5,220 bases of DNA. Source: Planctomycetia bacterium (GTDB lineage Bacteria; Planctomycetota; Planctomycetia; Pirellulales; UBA1268). Positions 1 through 5,220 of this stretch are shown one piece after another. The stretch lies in the NCBI GenBank assembly GCA_009923125.1, contig RFUD01000197.1, forward strand, positions 1 to 5,220. The letters run 5' to 3'. Under the pieces are notes generated by a model. The model had not been told where the DNA came from and did not search any database. It worked only from the letters and a program-made list of their open reading frames with translations. The position numbers and the translations under genes are program-made. The number at the start of each line of letters is the position of its first letter. Position 1 is the first letter of the stretch.

Positions 1-282
1 CCCTACACGCTCCTGGGAACGCAGGGCAATGGTGGCGGGCTCAACGGGCAGACCGGCGCCCAGCAACCGCTGATCTACCAGCAGATCATCCAGCCGCAGC
101 TCCAGCAGCAGCAGCAGGTGATCGAGCAGCAGACCCAGACCCGCCAACTCGGCCGTCTGCAAAACCAGGTGCAACAGATCCAGCGGGATACCAGCGCCCG
201 GCAGATCAACGAGACGATCCGCCCGACCGGTCACGCGTCCACGTTCCAAAACCTGTCGCATTTCTATCCGGCCGGCCGGTGA
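1..282 (+). CDS. C-terminal end of a Gln-rich coiled-coil hypothetical protein (5' end outside window)
   Basis: The reading frame is open from the first base to a TGA at 280-282 and gives 93 residues. Visible residues 1-20 are Gly/Gln/Asn-rich. Residues 21-72 are dominated by glutamine, with a run of five Gln at 35-39 and a heptad-like spacing of Leu/Ile/Val that suggests a coiled coil. The last 20 residues hold a more conserved-looking tail (IRPTGH, then TFQNLSHFYP) rich in aromatic residues. I recall similar 'RPTGH...F.N..HYY' tails at the C-termini of short planctomycete hypothetical proteins, which supports this frame, but no function is known to me. No membrane segment is visible in this part; the N-terminus, where a signal peptide would lie, is outside the window. 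The stop codon overlaps a GTG at 279-281 in the frame of the next gene. Confidence 0.75.
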   Translation, partial: PYTLLGTQGNGGGLNGQTGAQQPLIYQQIIQPQLQQQQQVIEQQTQTRQLGRLQNQVQQIQRDTSARQINETIRPTGHASTFQNLSHFYPAGR

Positions 283-293
283 GCCTCGCTCGC

Positions 294-307
294 GCCCCAT
301 GTGGGGC
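294..307. repeat. 6-bp inverted repeat overlapping the left end of the REP pair
   Basis: GCCCCA (294-299) and TGGGGC (302-307) are perfect reverse complements separated by two bases. The right half is the foot of the left REP hairpin, so this palindrome could form an alternative to that hairpin. It may mark the true outer boundary of the dispersed element, or may be chance in GC-rich DNA. Confidence 0.35.
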
Positions 308-353
308 AACCGTCCCGGTTGCCGATACATGGCAAGCGGGACGCTTGCCCCAC
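301..353. repeat. BIME-like pair of REP-type hairpins in inverted orientation
   Basis: Two 23-base units face each other across a 7-base spacer (324-330, GATACAT). The left unit (301-323) is GTGG followed by an 8-bp perfect stem, 305-312 pairing with 316-323, around a TCC loop. The right unit (331-353), read on the minus strand, is again GTGG, an 8-bp perfect stem and a TCC loop (plus-strand stem arms 331-338 and 342-349). The units match at 21 of 23 positions, and the two differences (310/318 against 344/336) pair with each other within each hairpin. A tetranucleotide at the foot of a short stem-loop, arranged in inverted pairs, is the layout of REP/BIME elements mobilised by RAYT (TnpA-REP) transposases, whose tetranucleotide is usually GTAG or GGAG. 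No RAYT gene lies in this window. The class is inferred from shape and from memory that such palindromes recur between planctomycete genes. Confidence 0.75.
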
Positions 354-356
354 AGC

Positions 357-956
357 ATGCTGACCGCGGTCGCCTTCCTGCTCGTGATCCTGCTCGCCGC
401 CGCGGCCCGCGCCGAGGAGCGGCCCAGCATGCGGCAACTTCCCCCCGCGGGCCCGCTCCCCGCGCCGCCGTCGCAACGCGACCTCGTGGATGCCCGCGCC
501 GTCCTGAAGGCCCGCTTCAAGGAGCCGCTCTCCCACACGGAAACCGCCTCCGGCGCGCGCCTCGCCGCCGACACGCTTCTGGCCGCCGCCCAGGAGGAGA
601 CCCACGCCGCCCTCAAGTGGCTGATGCTCGACGAAGCCCGGCGGCTGGGGGCCGCGGCCGGCAGCGCGGAAATCGTGACCCGGGCGATCACGCTCACGTC
701 GGCGGTGTTCGACGTGGATGAACTGGCGGTCGAACTCGAATCGCTCGCCGGGATTCCGCTGCGCGGCCTCGACCCGGCCCGCGCGGCGCGCGTGGCCGAG
801 GCGGCCGAGCGGCTCGCCGCCCGCGCCGGCACGGACGGCCGCAACGACCTTGGCCGCGCCGCGCTCAGTCTCGCCTCCAAGGCCTGGCAACGAGCGGGCA
901 ATCCCACGGCCGCCAAGCGCGTGCAGATGCAGGGGCAGGCCGCCGGGGCGCTCTGA
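357..956 (+). CDS. Exported alpha-helical protein of unknown function
   Basis: This gives 199 residues from ATG 357 to TGA 954-956. Residues 2-18 are a continuous hydrophobic stretch (LTAVAFLLVILLAAAAR) followed by an Ala-rich probable signal peptidase site near ARA|EE, so a periplasmic location is likely. After a Pro-rich linker (about 26-40) the rest is predicted helical: 'RDLVDARAVLKARF' at about 41-54, then Ala/Leu/Glu-rich helices to about 192. I recall a similar helical module (an 'ARAVLK..F' helix followed by 'LA..LL..A' helices) in large planctomycete surface proteins, where it stands beside other domains; here it is alone. I do not know its function. An in-frame GTG at 279 overlaps the previous stop and would add 26 residues encoded largely by the repeat; I prefer ATG 357 because it puts the hydrophobic segment at the N-terminus. 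Oddly, the preferred start leaves no Lys/Arg before the hydrophobic core, and no Shine-Dalgarno site is present. Confidence 0.8.
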   Translation: MLTAVAFLLVILLAAAARAEERPSMRQLPPAGPLPAPPSQRDLVDARAVLKARFKEPLSHTETASGARLAADTLLAAAQEETHAALKWLMLDEARRLGAAAGSAEIVTRAITLTSAVFDVDELAVELESLAGIPLRGLDPARAARVAEAAERLAARAGTDGRNDLGRAALSLASKAWQRAGNPTAAKRVQMQGQAAGAL

Positions 957-959
957 ACC

Positions 960-980
960 GGTTTCGACAGGCCCGAGACC
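960..980. terminator. Small hairpin in the convergent gap, possible terminator or second repeat type
   Basis: GGTTTCG (960-966) can pair with CGAGACC (974-980) around a 7-base loop. All seven pairs form in plus-strand RNA (one as U-G), and one becomes a mismatch in minus-strand RNA. It begins four bases after the stop of the rightward gene and ends 14 bases before the stop of the leftward TPR gene, where a terminator would be expected. No T-tract follows on either strand, so intrinsic termination is doubtful. The core TTTCGACAGGC also resembles a REP-type sequence known from other bacteria, so a degenerate dispersed repeat is an alternative. Confidence 0.35.
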
Positions 981-994
981 CGTCGCCACGCCGA

Positions 995-1246
995 CTACTC
1001 GTCGAAGGGGCGGCGCGGCTTGCGATCGCCGGCCGGCTGCTCCTGTGGCGCGGCATCCTCGGCGATCGCCTCCAGCACGTCGCCGGCCCCGTCCCCTTCG
1101 AGCTTCGCCTCCGCGAGTTCCTGCCGCTCGCGCCAGGGCTTCTTCTCCTCGTAGCTGGCGAGCTCGTTTTCCAACTGCTGCTTCACCTCCGGGGAGTCGC
1201 TGCCGGTCTCCACCGCCTTTCGGCTGAACTCGCGGGCCTTCTCGAA
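995..1246 (-). pseudogene. Out-of-frame 3' end of the TPR gene
   Basis: This stretch encodes 83 residues in a different frame from the rest of the TPR gene and ends at TAG 997-995. It begins FEKAREFSRKAV, which is the second helix of a TPR unit, continues with the PEVKQQLENELASYEEKKPW segment and closes with a polar, Pro/Arg/Asp-rich tail ending RRPFDE. I recall this layout as the usual C-terminus of planctomycete TPR proteins in which 'AWLLATSP' and 'ATKACE' motifs come first, and here exactly those motifs sit just upstream in the other frame. It therefore belongs to the same gene and is not a separate small gene. A GTG at 1213 could start a 72-residue product, but no ribosome site or independent domain supports that. 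Confidence 0.85.
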
Positions 1247-1247
1247 T

Positions 1248-2651
1248 GTGGGCCTCCTTCCACTCCGTCTTCTCGCAGGCCTTCGTCGCCAGTTCGACGG
1301 CCCGCTTGCCGTCGCGGATCGAGTCGTCGGGCGACGTGGCCAGGAGCCAGGCCAGGTTGTTGAGCACGCCGTCGTTGTCGTCGTCGAGCGCCAGTGCCTG
1401 TTCCAGGTCCACGAGCGCCGACTTGTGATCGCCGATGGAAATCTCGGCGTCGCTGCGGCCGCGCCGGCTCAAAAACTGCTTGTCGTCGAGTTCGAGCGCC
1501 CGCGTGAACCGCTTGATCGCCTCCCGGGGCTGCTTCGCCGCGAGGTACAGCATCCCCAACTGGCCCACGAGCAGTGCGTCGTCGGAGTGCCGCGCCACCA
1601 GCTTGCGGAAGTCGCGGATCGCCGCCGGGTAGTCGTTGCGTTCGGCGGCGATCAGCCCCCGCAGTTCGAGCGCCGCCGGATGGTCGGGCTTGCGGCGGAG
1701 CACACTCTCGAGGTCGGCCTGGGCCTGGTCGGTGTTGCCCGCCTGCTGGTGGATGCGGGCCCGGAGCACGAGCGGAATCGCGTCGTCGGGGTCGATCTCG
1801 ATCGCCTTGTCGAGGTCGGCGATCGCCTTCGGCTGTTCCCCCTGGAGGGCCAGCACCCGGGCCCGTTGGAGCAGGGCCCCGGCGGCGTCCGGGTCGATGT
1901 CGATCGCCTTGTCGAACGCCTTCTCCGCCTCGTCGAGCTTGTTCTCCATCATGAACGCCATGCCCAGCGCCTCGAGGAGCGAGACGTCTTCGGGATCCTC
2001 CTCGATGGCCACCTCGAGGTCGGCCCGGGCCTCGTCGAAGTCGTCGTTGAGCAGGTGGAACAGGCCGCGCGTGCGCCGGACGTCCTTGTCGCGCGGGGCC
2101 AGTTCAACCGCCTTGTCGTAGTCGGCGCCGCGGGCCGCCTGGTCGTCGTCACGCAGGTTGCCACGGATCACGTGGGCCTGGGCGACGAGCAACTTGTCGT
2201 CGCCCCCGAGTTCGATCGCCTTGCGGGACGCCTCGTCGGCCCGCTTGCGGTCGCCCCCGGGCAGGCTTTCGAGGCGGGCGATCATCAGCCACGCCGGGCC
2301 GAGCGCCGGATCACGGTCGATCGCCTCGTCGAGGTCGCGCATCGCGAACTGCCGCATCCGCGGCCACTGCGGGTCGGGGGTCGGGCTGTCGAAAATCGCC
2401 TCGACCACCATGCCGGCGCGGTCCATGAGCGTGCCCGTGTACAGGTCGCCCGCGAACTTCTTCCCCTCCTCGTCGAGGCCCTTGTCGATCGCCTTGCGGC
2501 ACAGGTCGAGGACCGTGCCGAAGTCGTCGAGGCCATCGGCCGAGAGCTTGGCGTCGATCGCGGCGTCGAGGTCGGCCTGACCGGGCTGGTCGGCCAGGCC
2601 GCGGCCTCCGGCCAGGCAGAAGGCGAGCAGAAGCAGTGATCGCAGACGCAT
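1248..2651 (-). CDS. Exported tetratricopeptide-repeat protein, frameshifted near its 3' end
   Basis: From ATG 2651 the frame matches the family for 468 codons. Residues 1-20 form a signal peptide (two Arg, then LLLLAFCLA, with a likely cut after GLA|DQ); the Cys does not sit in a good lipobox. Residues about 22-187 are helical with degenerate TPR units (for example AMRDLDEAIDRDPALGPAWL at 103-122). Seven clear TPR units follow, most of them 34 residues long: 188-222, 223-256, 257-290, 291-324, 325-358, 359-391 and 392-427, with the usual Ala/Leu pattern and AI.(I/L)DP ends. Residues 428-468 hold NNLAWLLATSPDD and AVELATKACEKTEWKEAH. The frame then changes at about 1247, and the family-like C-terminus continues in another frame (1246-995). 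In the original frame, translation would run on without a stop to 264, adding about 327 unrelated residues. TPR arrays bind proteins; the partner here is unknown. The gene is probably inactive or truncated in function, unless the break is an assembly error. Confidence 0.88.
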
Positions 2652-2659
2652 CGGGCGGG

Positions 2660-2665
2660 CTCCTC
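2660..2665 (-). promoter_or_regulatory. Shine-Dalgarno site of the TPR gene
   Basis: The minus strand reads GAGGAG from 2665 to 2660, followed by eight bases and then ATG at 2651. This spacing fixes the start and agrees with the signal peptide. It is the clearest ribosome site inside the window; the ATPase, permease and the rightward gene at 357 have none that I can see. The 62-base gap upstream (2652-2713) shows no convincing promoter or terminator, so the TPR gene could be read through from the transporter genes or have its own weak promoter. Confidence 0.6.
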
Positions 2666-2713
2666 GGGACGACGACCAGTATGGGAAATCCCCGGTGGGC
2701 GGGCTACGCCAGC

Positions 2714-3544
2714 CTACAGCGGCGCCGGCAGGTCGCGCCGGGCGAAGATCCATCCGCCCACCACGTAGGCGGCCAGCCCGAGCCCCAGCAGCACCGCGTC
2801 GTACGCCAGCAACAGCCGCCACGCGGTGGCCGGATCCCCCACCAGCCGCTGCGGCTCGTAGGCGTTGAGGATCGACAGGTAGCCGCACCAGGCGAGCGTG
2901 CTCGACAGGCGGCCGACGAGCTTCGCGAGGATCGAGAACACGTAGAACCCGCACATGATGCCGATCGTCCGCCAACGGTAGCTGTCGGCCGCCGACACGC
3001 AGGCCGAGATGCCCGCCATGCAGACCATCAGCCCGAACACGTTGAGTGCCGCCGGCACGAGCCGCAGGGGATCGACCTTCCCGGACCAGGGCCCCAGCGC
3101 GACCGCCGAAGCGGCGGCGCCGCCGAGCACCGCGGCGAGGACCGCCGCCGCCGCCACCGTCGCCAGCGCCTGGGAGATGAACACCGCCCACCGGGTGACC
3201 GGCTGCGCGAGCACCATTTCCATCGTGCCCCGCTCGAGCGGCCCCGACACGGCGTCGCTGCCGCGGGTGATGCCGAACACCGTCGCGGCGAGCACCACGA
3301 CGGGATCGACGAACGCCAGCGCGACGCGGCCCGCGTGCGTCGCCACCTCGGAGAACGGCACGCCCGAGAGCCGCTGCCAGTCCTGGGGAATCGCCCGCAG
3401 GAGCACGTCCTGGAAGGCCGGCATCGGGATCTGGGCGGAGAGCCAGATGTAGATCCAGGGAAACGCCGTCCACAGCGCGACGAGCGAGAGCACGAGCACC
3501 CGCTGGTCGCCCCAGGTCTTTCGCCAGATCGCGGTGTCGAACAT
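2714..3544 (-). CDS. ABC-2 type transporter permease
   Basis: This gives 276 residues, a normal length for an ABC-2 type membrane subunit. Six hydrophobic segments are visible at about 15-36, 74-92, 119-150, 162-184, 192-213 and 245-267. The first is followed by a larger loop (37-73). Between segments 2 and 3 lies the family's most recognisable stretch, GSDAVSGPLERGTMEMVLAQPVTR (positions 95-118, given here only as an identifier of the motif region), where the 'E.GT.E.LL..P..R' pattern marks the cytoplasmic coupling region of ABC-2 permeases. It should pair with the ATPase encoded immediately upstream; its ATG lies three bases after that gene's TGA, so the two are very likely translationally coupled. 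It sits in the cytoplasmic membrane and would form a dimer. The substrate cannot be told from sequence; ABC-2 systems usually export lipids, polysaccharides, drugs or peptides. Confidence 0.92.
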   Translation of the reverse strand: MFDTAIWRKTWGDQRVLVLSLVALWTAFPWIYIWLSAQIPMPAFQDVLLRAIPQDWQRLSGVPFSEVATHAGRVALAFVDPVVVLAATVFGITRGSDAVSGPLERGTMEMVLAQPVTRWAVFISQALATVAAAAVLAAVLGGAAASAVALGPWSGKVDPLRLVPAALNVFGLMVCMAGISACVSAADSYRWRTIGIMCGFYVFSILAKLVGRLSSTLAWCGYLSILNAYEPQRLVGDPATAWRLLLAYDAVLLGLGLAAYVVGGWIFARRDLPAPL

Positions 3545-3547
3545 GCT

Positions 3548-4432
3548 TCAGCCCGAGGCGGGCCCCCGGTGAAAGCGATCGTACACGGCGCCGAGCCCCA
3601 CGGGCTCGATCTGCACCTCGTCGAGCGGCAGCGTCGCCAGCCATCCGAGGAGCGGGGCGAGCGAGTCACCCGACTCGATCACCACGCGATCGCCCCGGTG
3701 CTCGACGAGCGTCGCATGCGCGGTGAGGTCGGCCGGAATGTCGCTCCACGCACCGGCGAGCCGGGCCGTGATCCGGTGGTTGCGCCGCAGTTCCGCCAGG
3801 CACTGCTCGTGCACCAGCCTGCCGCCGCGCACGACGGCCACGCGATCGCACGTGCTCTCCACCTCCGAGAGGACGTGCGACGAGAAGACGACCGTGCGGC
3901 CGGCCGCGCGGGCCTCGCGCACCAGCGCGAGCACTTCCGCGCGGGCGGTGGGGTCGAGGTTGGCCGTCGGCTCGTCGAGGATCGTGAGCCGCGCCTCGGT
4001 GGCGAGCACGACCGCCAGCGCGAGCTTTTGCCGCATGCCGGTGCTCATCCGCGCCACCTGCCGGGTACAGTCGAGATCGAGCCGCCGCGCCACCTCGGCC
4101 GCCCGCTCGGGCCGGCAGGCGGGCCGCAGCCGGGAGAAAAACGCGAGCGTCTCGAGGCCGTTCATGCGGCGGAACAGCCGGGCCTCGCCGGGCAGGTAGG
4201 CCGTCGCATCGCGGACGGCGAGCGACTGCGCGACGCAGTCGAAACCGGCCACGCGGGCCGAGCCGCTCGTCGGACGGATGAAGCCCAGCAGCAGCCGCAG
4301 GAGCGTCGTCTTGCCCGCGCCGTTCGGGCCGAGCAGCCCGAAGATGTCCCCCTCGCGCACGGCCAACGAGCACGCGTCGAGAGCGGTGAACGCCCCGTAT
4401 CGCTTCGTCAGGTCGCGGGTTTCGATGAGCAT
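3548..4432 (-). CDS. ABC transporter ATP-binding protein (ABC-2 exporter type)
   Basis: This 294-residue ATPase has all core motifs in order: an aromatic A-loop Tyr in TKRYG (9-13), Walker A GPNGAGKT (35-42), signature MSTGMRQKLALA (129-140, the STGMRQ variant of LSGGQ common in ABC-2 exporters), Walker B LTILDEP (149-155), D-loop ANLD (157-160) and the switch His in SSH (184-186). The Q-loop region reads AYLPGEARLF (78-87), without the usual Gln, a substitution I believe is frequent in this subfamily. Residues about 215-294 form a C-terminal extension after the nucleotide-binding domain, as in many ATPases of this group. It hydrolyses ATP on the cytoplasmic face to drive the permease encoded next. 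Its ATG is four bases after the stop of the TauE/SafE gene. Nothing in the sequence identifies the substrate. Confidence 0.96.
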   Translation of the reverse strand: MLIETRDLTKRYGAFTALDACSLAVREGDIFGLLGPNGAGKTTLLRLLLGFIRPTSGSARVAGFDCVAQSLAVRDATAYLPGEARLFRRMNGLETLAFFSRLRPACRPERAAEVARRLDLDCTRQVARMSTGMRQKLALAVVLATEARLTILDEPTANLDPTARAEVLALVREARAAGRTVVFSSHVLSEVESTCDRVAVVRGGRLVHEQCLAELRRNHRITARLAGAWSDIPADLTAHATLVEHRGDRVVIESGDSLAPLLGWLATLPLDEVQIEPVGLGAVYDRFHRGPASG

Positions 4433-4436
4433 CGGT

Positions 4437-5192
4437 TCAGGTGACGAAATAGTAGCCCGCGAGCGCGAAGGCGATGAGGGCCACGCAGCGCCGCACGATT
4501 TTCGCGGGCAGTCTCCGGGCCACCGCCGAGCCCGCCAGTCCTCCGGCCACCGCGCTGGCGGCCATCACGCCGGCATGCGACCACGAGACGGTCTGCGATC
4601 CGGCCAGCGATCCCGCGGTGAACAGCGCGGCGGCGGTGCCGTTGATCAGGGTGCCGAGCACGTTCTTCACGGCGTTGAGCCGATGGATGTCGCCGAGGCC
4701 GAGCAGCCCCAGCATCGCGAGCATGAGGATGCCGATGCCGGCGCCGAAGTATCCCCCGTAGACCGCCACGAGGAATTGGAGCCCGCAGGCGAGCCCAGGA
4801 CGCGGCGTCGCCCCGGGGGCCGACGCGAGTCTCGTGATCCGCGGTTGTGCGGCGAACAGCACCGCGGCGGCGAGGATCAGCCACGGCACGAGGACGTCGA
4901 ACCACGCCGGAGGCATCACGACCACGAGCGCCGCGCCGAGCGCCGCGCCGAGCAGGCTCGGCACCGCGAGCCAGCGGGTCAGCGGCGGCTGGCCGGTCCG
5001 CTCGCCGCGGTACGCCCAAGCCGCCGCCAGCGAACCGGGCCACAGCCCGATCGTGCTCGTCGCATTCGCGACGACGAGCCGGTCGGGGCCGGGCGGCAGG
5101 ATCGCTGCCAGGACCGGGAATGTCAGGATCGTGCCTCCACCGGCGACGGAATTGACCGCCGCCGCCACGAACGTGACCGCGGCCAGCACCAC
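4437..5192 (-). CDS. TauE/SafE family membrane transporter (possibly 5'-incomplete)
   Basis: This gives 251 residues if it starts at GTG 5192. The protein is almost wholly hydrophobic, with about seven to eight membrane segments. It shows the two-halved layout of TauE/SafE (formerly DUF81) proteins: VNSVAGGGT (13-21) followed by TFPVL in the first half, and the matching GGYFGAGIGI (146-155) at the start of the second half. NATSTIGLWPGSLA (43-56) and LNAVKNVLGTLINGTAA (172-188) are the paired polar stretches expected in this family. Members export sulfite, sulfoacetate and other small organic or sulfur anions through the cytoplasmic membrane; the substrate here is not determinable. The C-terminus YYFVT is normal for the family. 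The frame stays open upstream of 5192 to the window edge, coding a Gly-rich stretch (GAGGLGGGLV), so the true start may be outside. The gene appears to be the first visible one of a tight group with the ABC genes. Confidence 0.9.
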   Translation of the reverse strand: MVLAAVTFVAAAVNSVAGGGTILTFPVLAAILPPGPDRLVVANATSTIGLWPGSLAAAWAYRGERTGQPPLTRWLAVPSLLGAALGAALVVVMPPAWFDVLVPWLILAAAVLFAAQPRITRLASAPGATPRPGLACGLQFLVAVYGGYFGAGIGILMLAMLGLLGLGDIHRLNAVKNVLGTLINGTAAALFTAGSLAGSQTVSWSHAGVMAASAVAGGLAGSAVARRLPAKIVRRCVALIAFALAGYYFVT

Positions 5193-5195
5193 GAG

Positions 5196-5201
5196 TCCTC
5201 C
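5196..5201 (-). promoter_or_regulatory. Possible Shine-Dalgarno site of the TauE/SafE gene
   Basis: The minus strand reads GGAGGA from 5201 to 5196, three bases before GTG 5192 and six before a second GTG at 5189. The spacing suits the second GTG better, which would shorten the protein by one residue. The same bases also read as Gly-Gly codons in the open upstream frame, so this may be coincidence and not the real start. Confidence 0.4.
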
Positions 5202-5220
5202 ACCGAGGCCACCGGCCCCG

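Noticed and set aside
100..120. CAG-rich tract as a possible microsatellite
   Set aside because: It is four CAG triplets and then mixed codons inside a coding Gln-rich coiled coil; the surrounding Gln codons use both CAG and CAA, so no expanded repeat is evident.
206..916. Leftward 236-codon open frame
   Set aside because: It is a Ser/Arg/Ala-rich antisense shadow of the exported protein gene and crosses the REP pair; it shows no signal peptide or domain.
1800..1930. Recurring GCGATCGCC/GATCGCCTT words resembling a dispersed octamer repeat
   Set aside because: They are the reverse complement of the repeated AAG-GCG-ATC (Lys-Ala-Ile) codons of successive TPR units, so protein repetition explains them.
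1248..2639. Long rightward open frame of 463 codons opposite the TPR gene
   Set aside because: It is the antisense shadow of the TPR gene: the repeated Val/Leu/Asp/Arg composition mirrors GAC/GAG/GCC codons on the minus strand, and it shows no domain of its own.
2683..2692. GGGAAATCCC small palindrome in the gap before the TPR gene
   Set aside because: It has only four base pairs with a two-base loop, no T-tract and no second copy; too weak to call an operator or terminator.
264..3644. Leftward open frame of 1126 codons
   Set aside because: Only the part from 2651 to 1248 has protein-like content (the TPR array). Upstream it is out of frame with the ABC permease and downstream it is antisense to the exported gene; high GC simply removes stops.
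2636..4444. Rightward open frame of 602 codons opposite the ABC genes
   Set aside because: The translation is rich in Arg, His, Gly and Pro with no domain, while the minus strand encodes a complete permease and an ATPase with all motifs.

Overview
The window is very GC-rich, with strong G/C bias at third codon positions. It most resembles a planctomycete of the Pirellulales type. Three things point there: an exported TPR protein whose N-terminal half and 'EKKPWRERQE' tail I recognise from planctomycete proteins; a Q-rich protein ending in 'RPTGH..TFQNLSHFYP'; and a dispersed palindromic repeat ('GGCAAGCGGGACGCTTGCC' type) that I recall as common between planctomycete genes. This assignment is from memory of families, not from a search.

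Layout, left half, plus strand: the 3' end of a Gln-rich protein (1-282); a compact REP-pair (BIME-like) repeat (301-353); and a small exported alpha-helical protein of unknown function (357-956) whose start codon lies four bases after the repeat. A 38-base convergent gap (957-994) holds a small hairpin.

Layout, right part, minus strand, read from right to left: a TauE/SafE-family permease (5192 to 4437, possibly starting beyond the edge), an ABC transporter ATPase (4432 to 3548) and its ABC-2 type membrane partner (3544 to 2714). The gaps between these are 4 and 3 bases, so they are almost certainly one transcript. After a 62-base gap with a good Shine-Dalgarno site comes the TPR gene (2651 to 995). 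The TPR gene is broken near 1247: the reading frame shifts and most of the first helix of the last TPR unit is missing, which suggests a deletion of about 41 bases.

The ATPase and permease together make a complete ABC-2 type exporter of unknown substrate. The TauE/SafE protein is a separate anion-type exporter sharing their transcript, and the TPR protein is exported to the periplasm. I see no direct functional link between the TPR protein and the transporters. No RNA genes, CRISPR arrays, insertion sequences or defence systems are visible. The least explained items are the double-hairpin repeat with compensatory changes inside each arm and the frameshift in the TPR gene.
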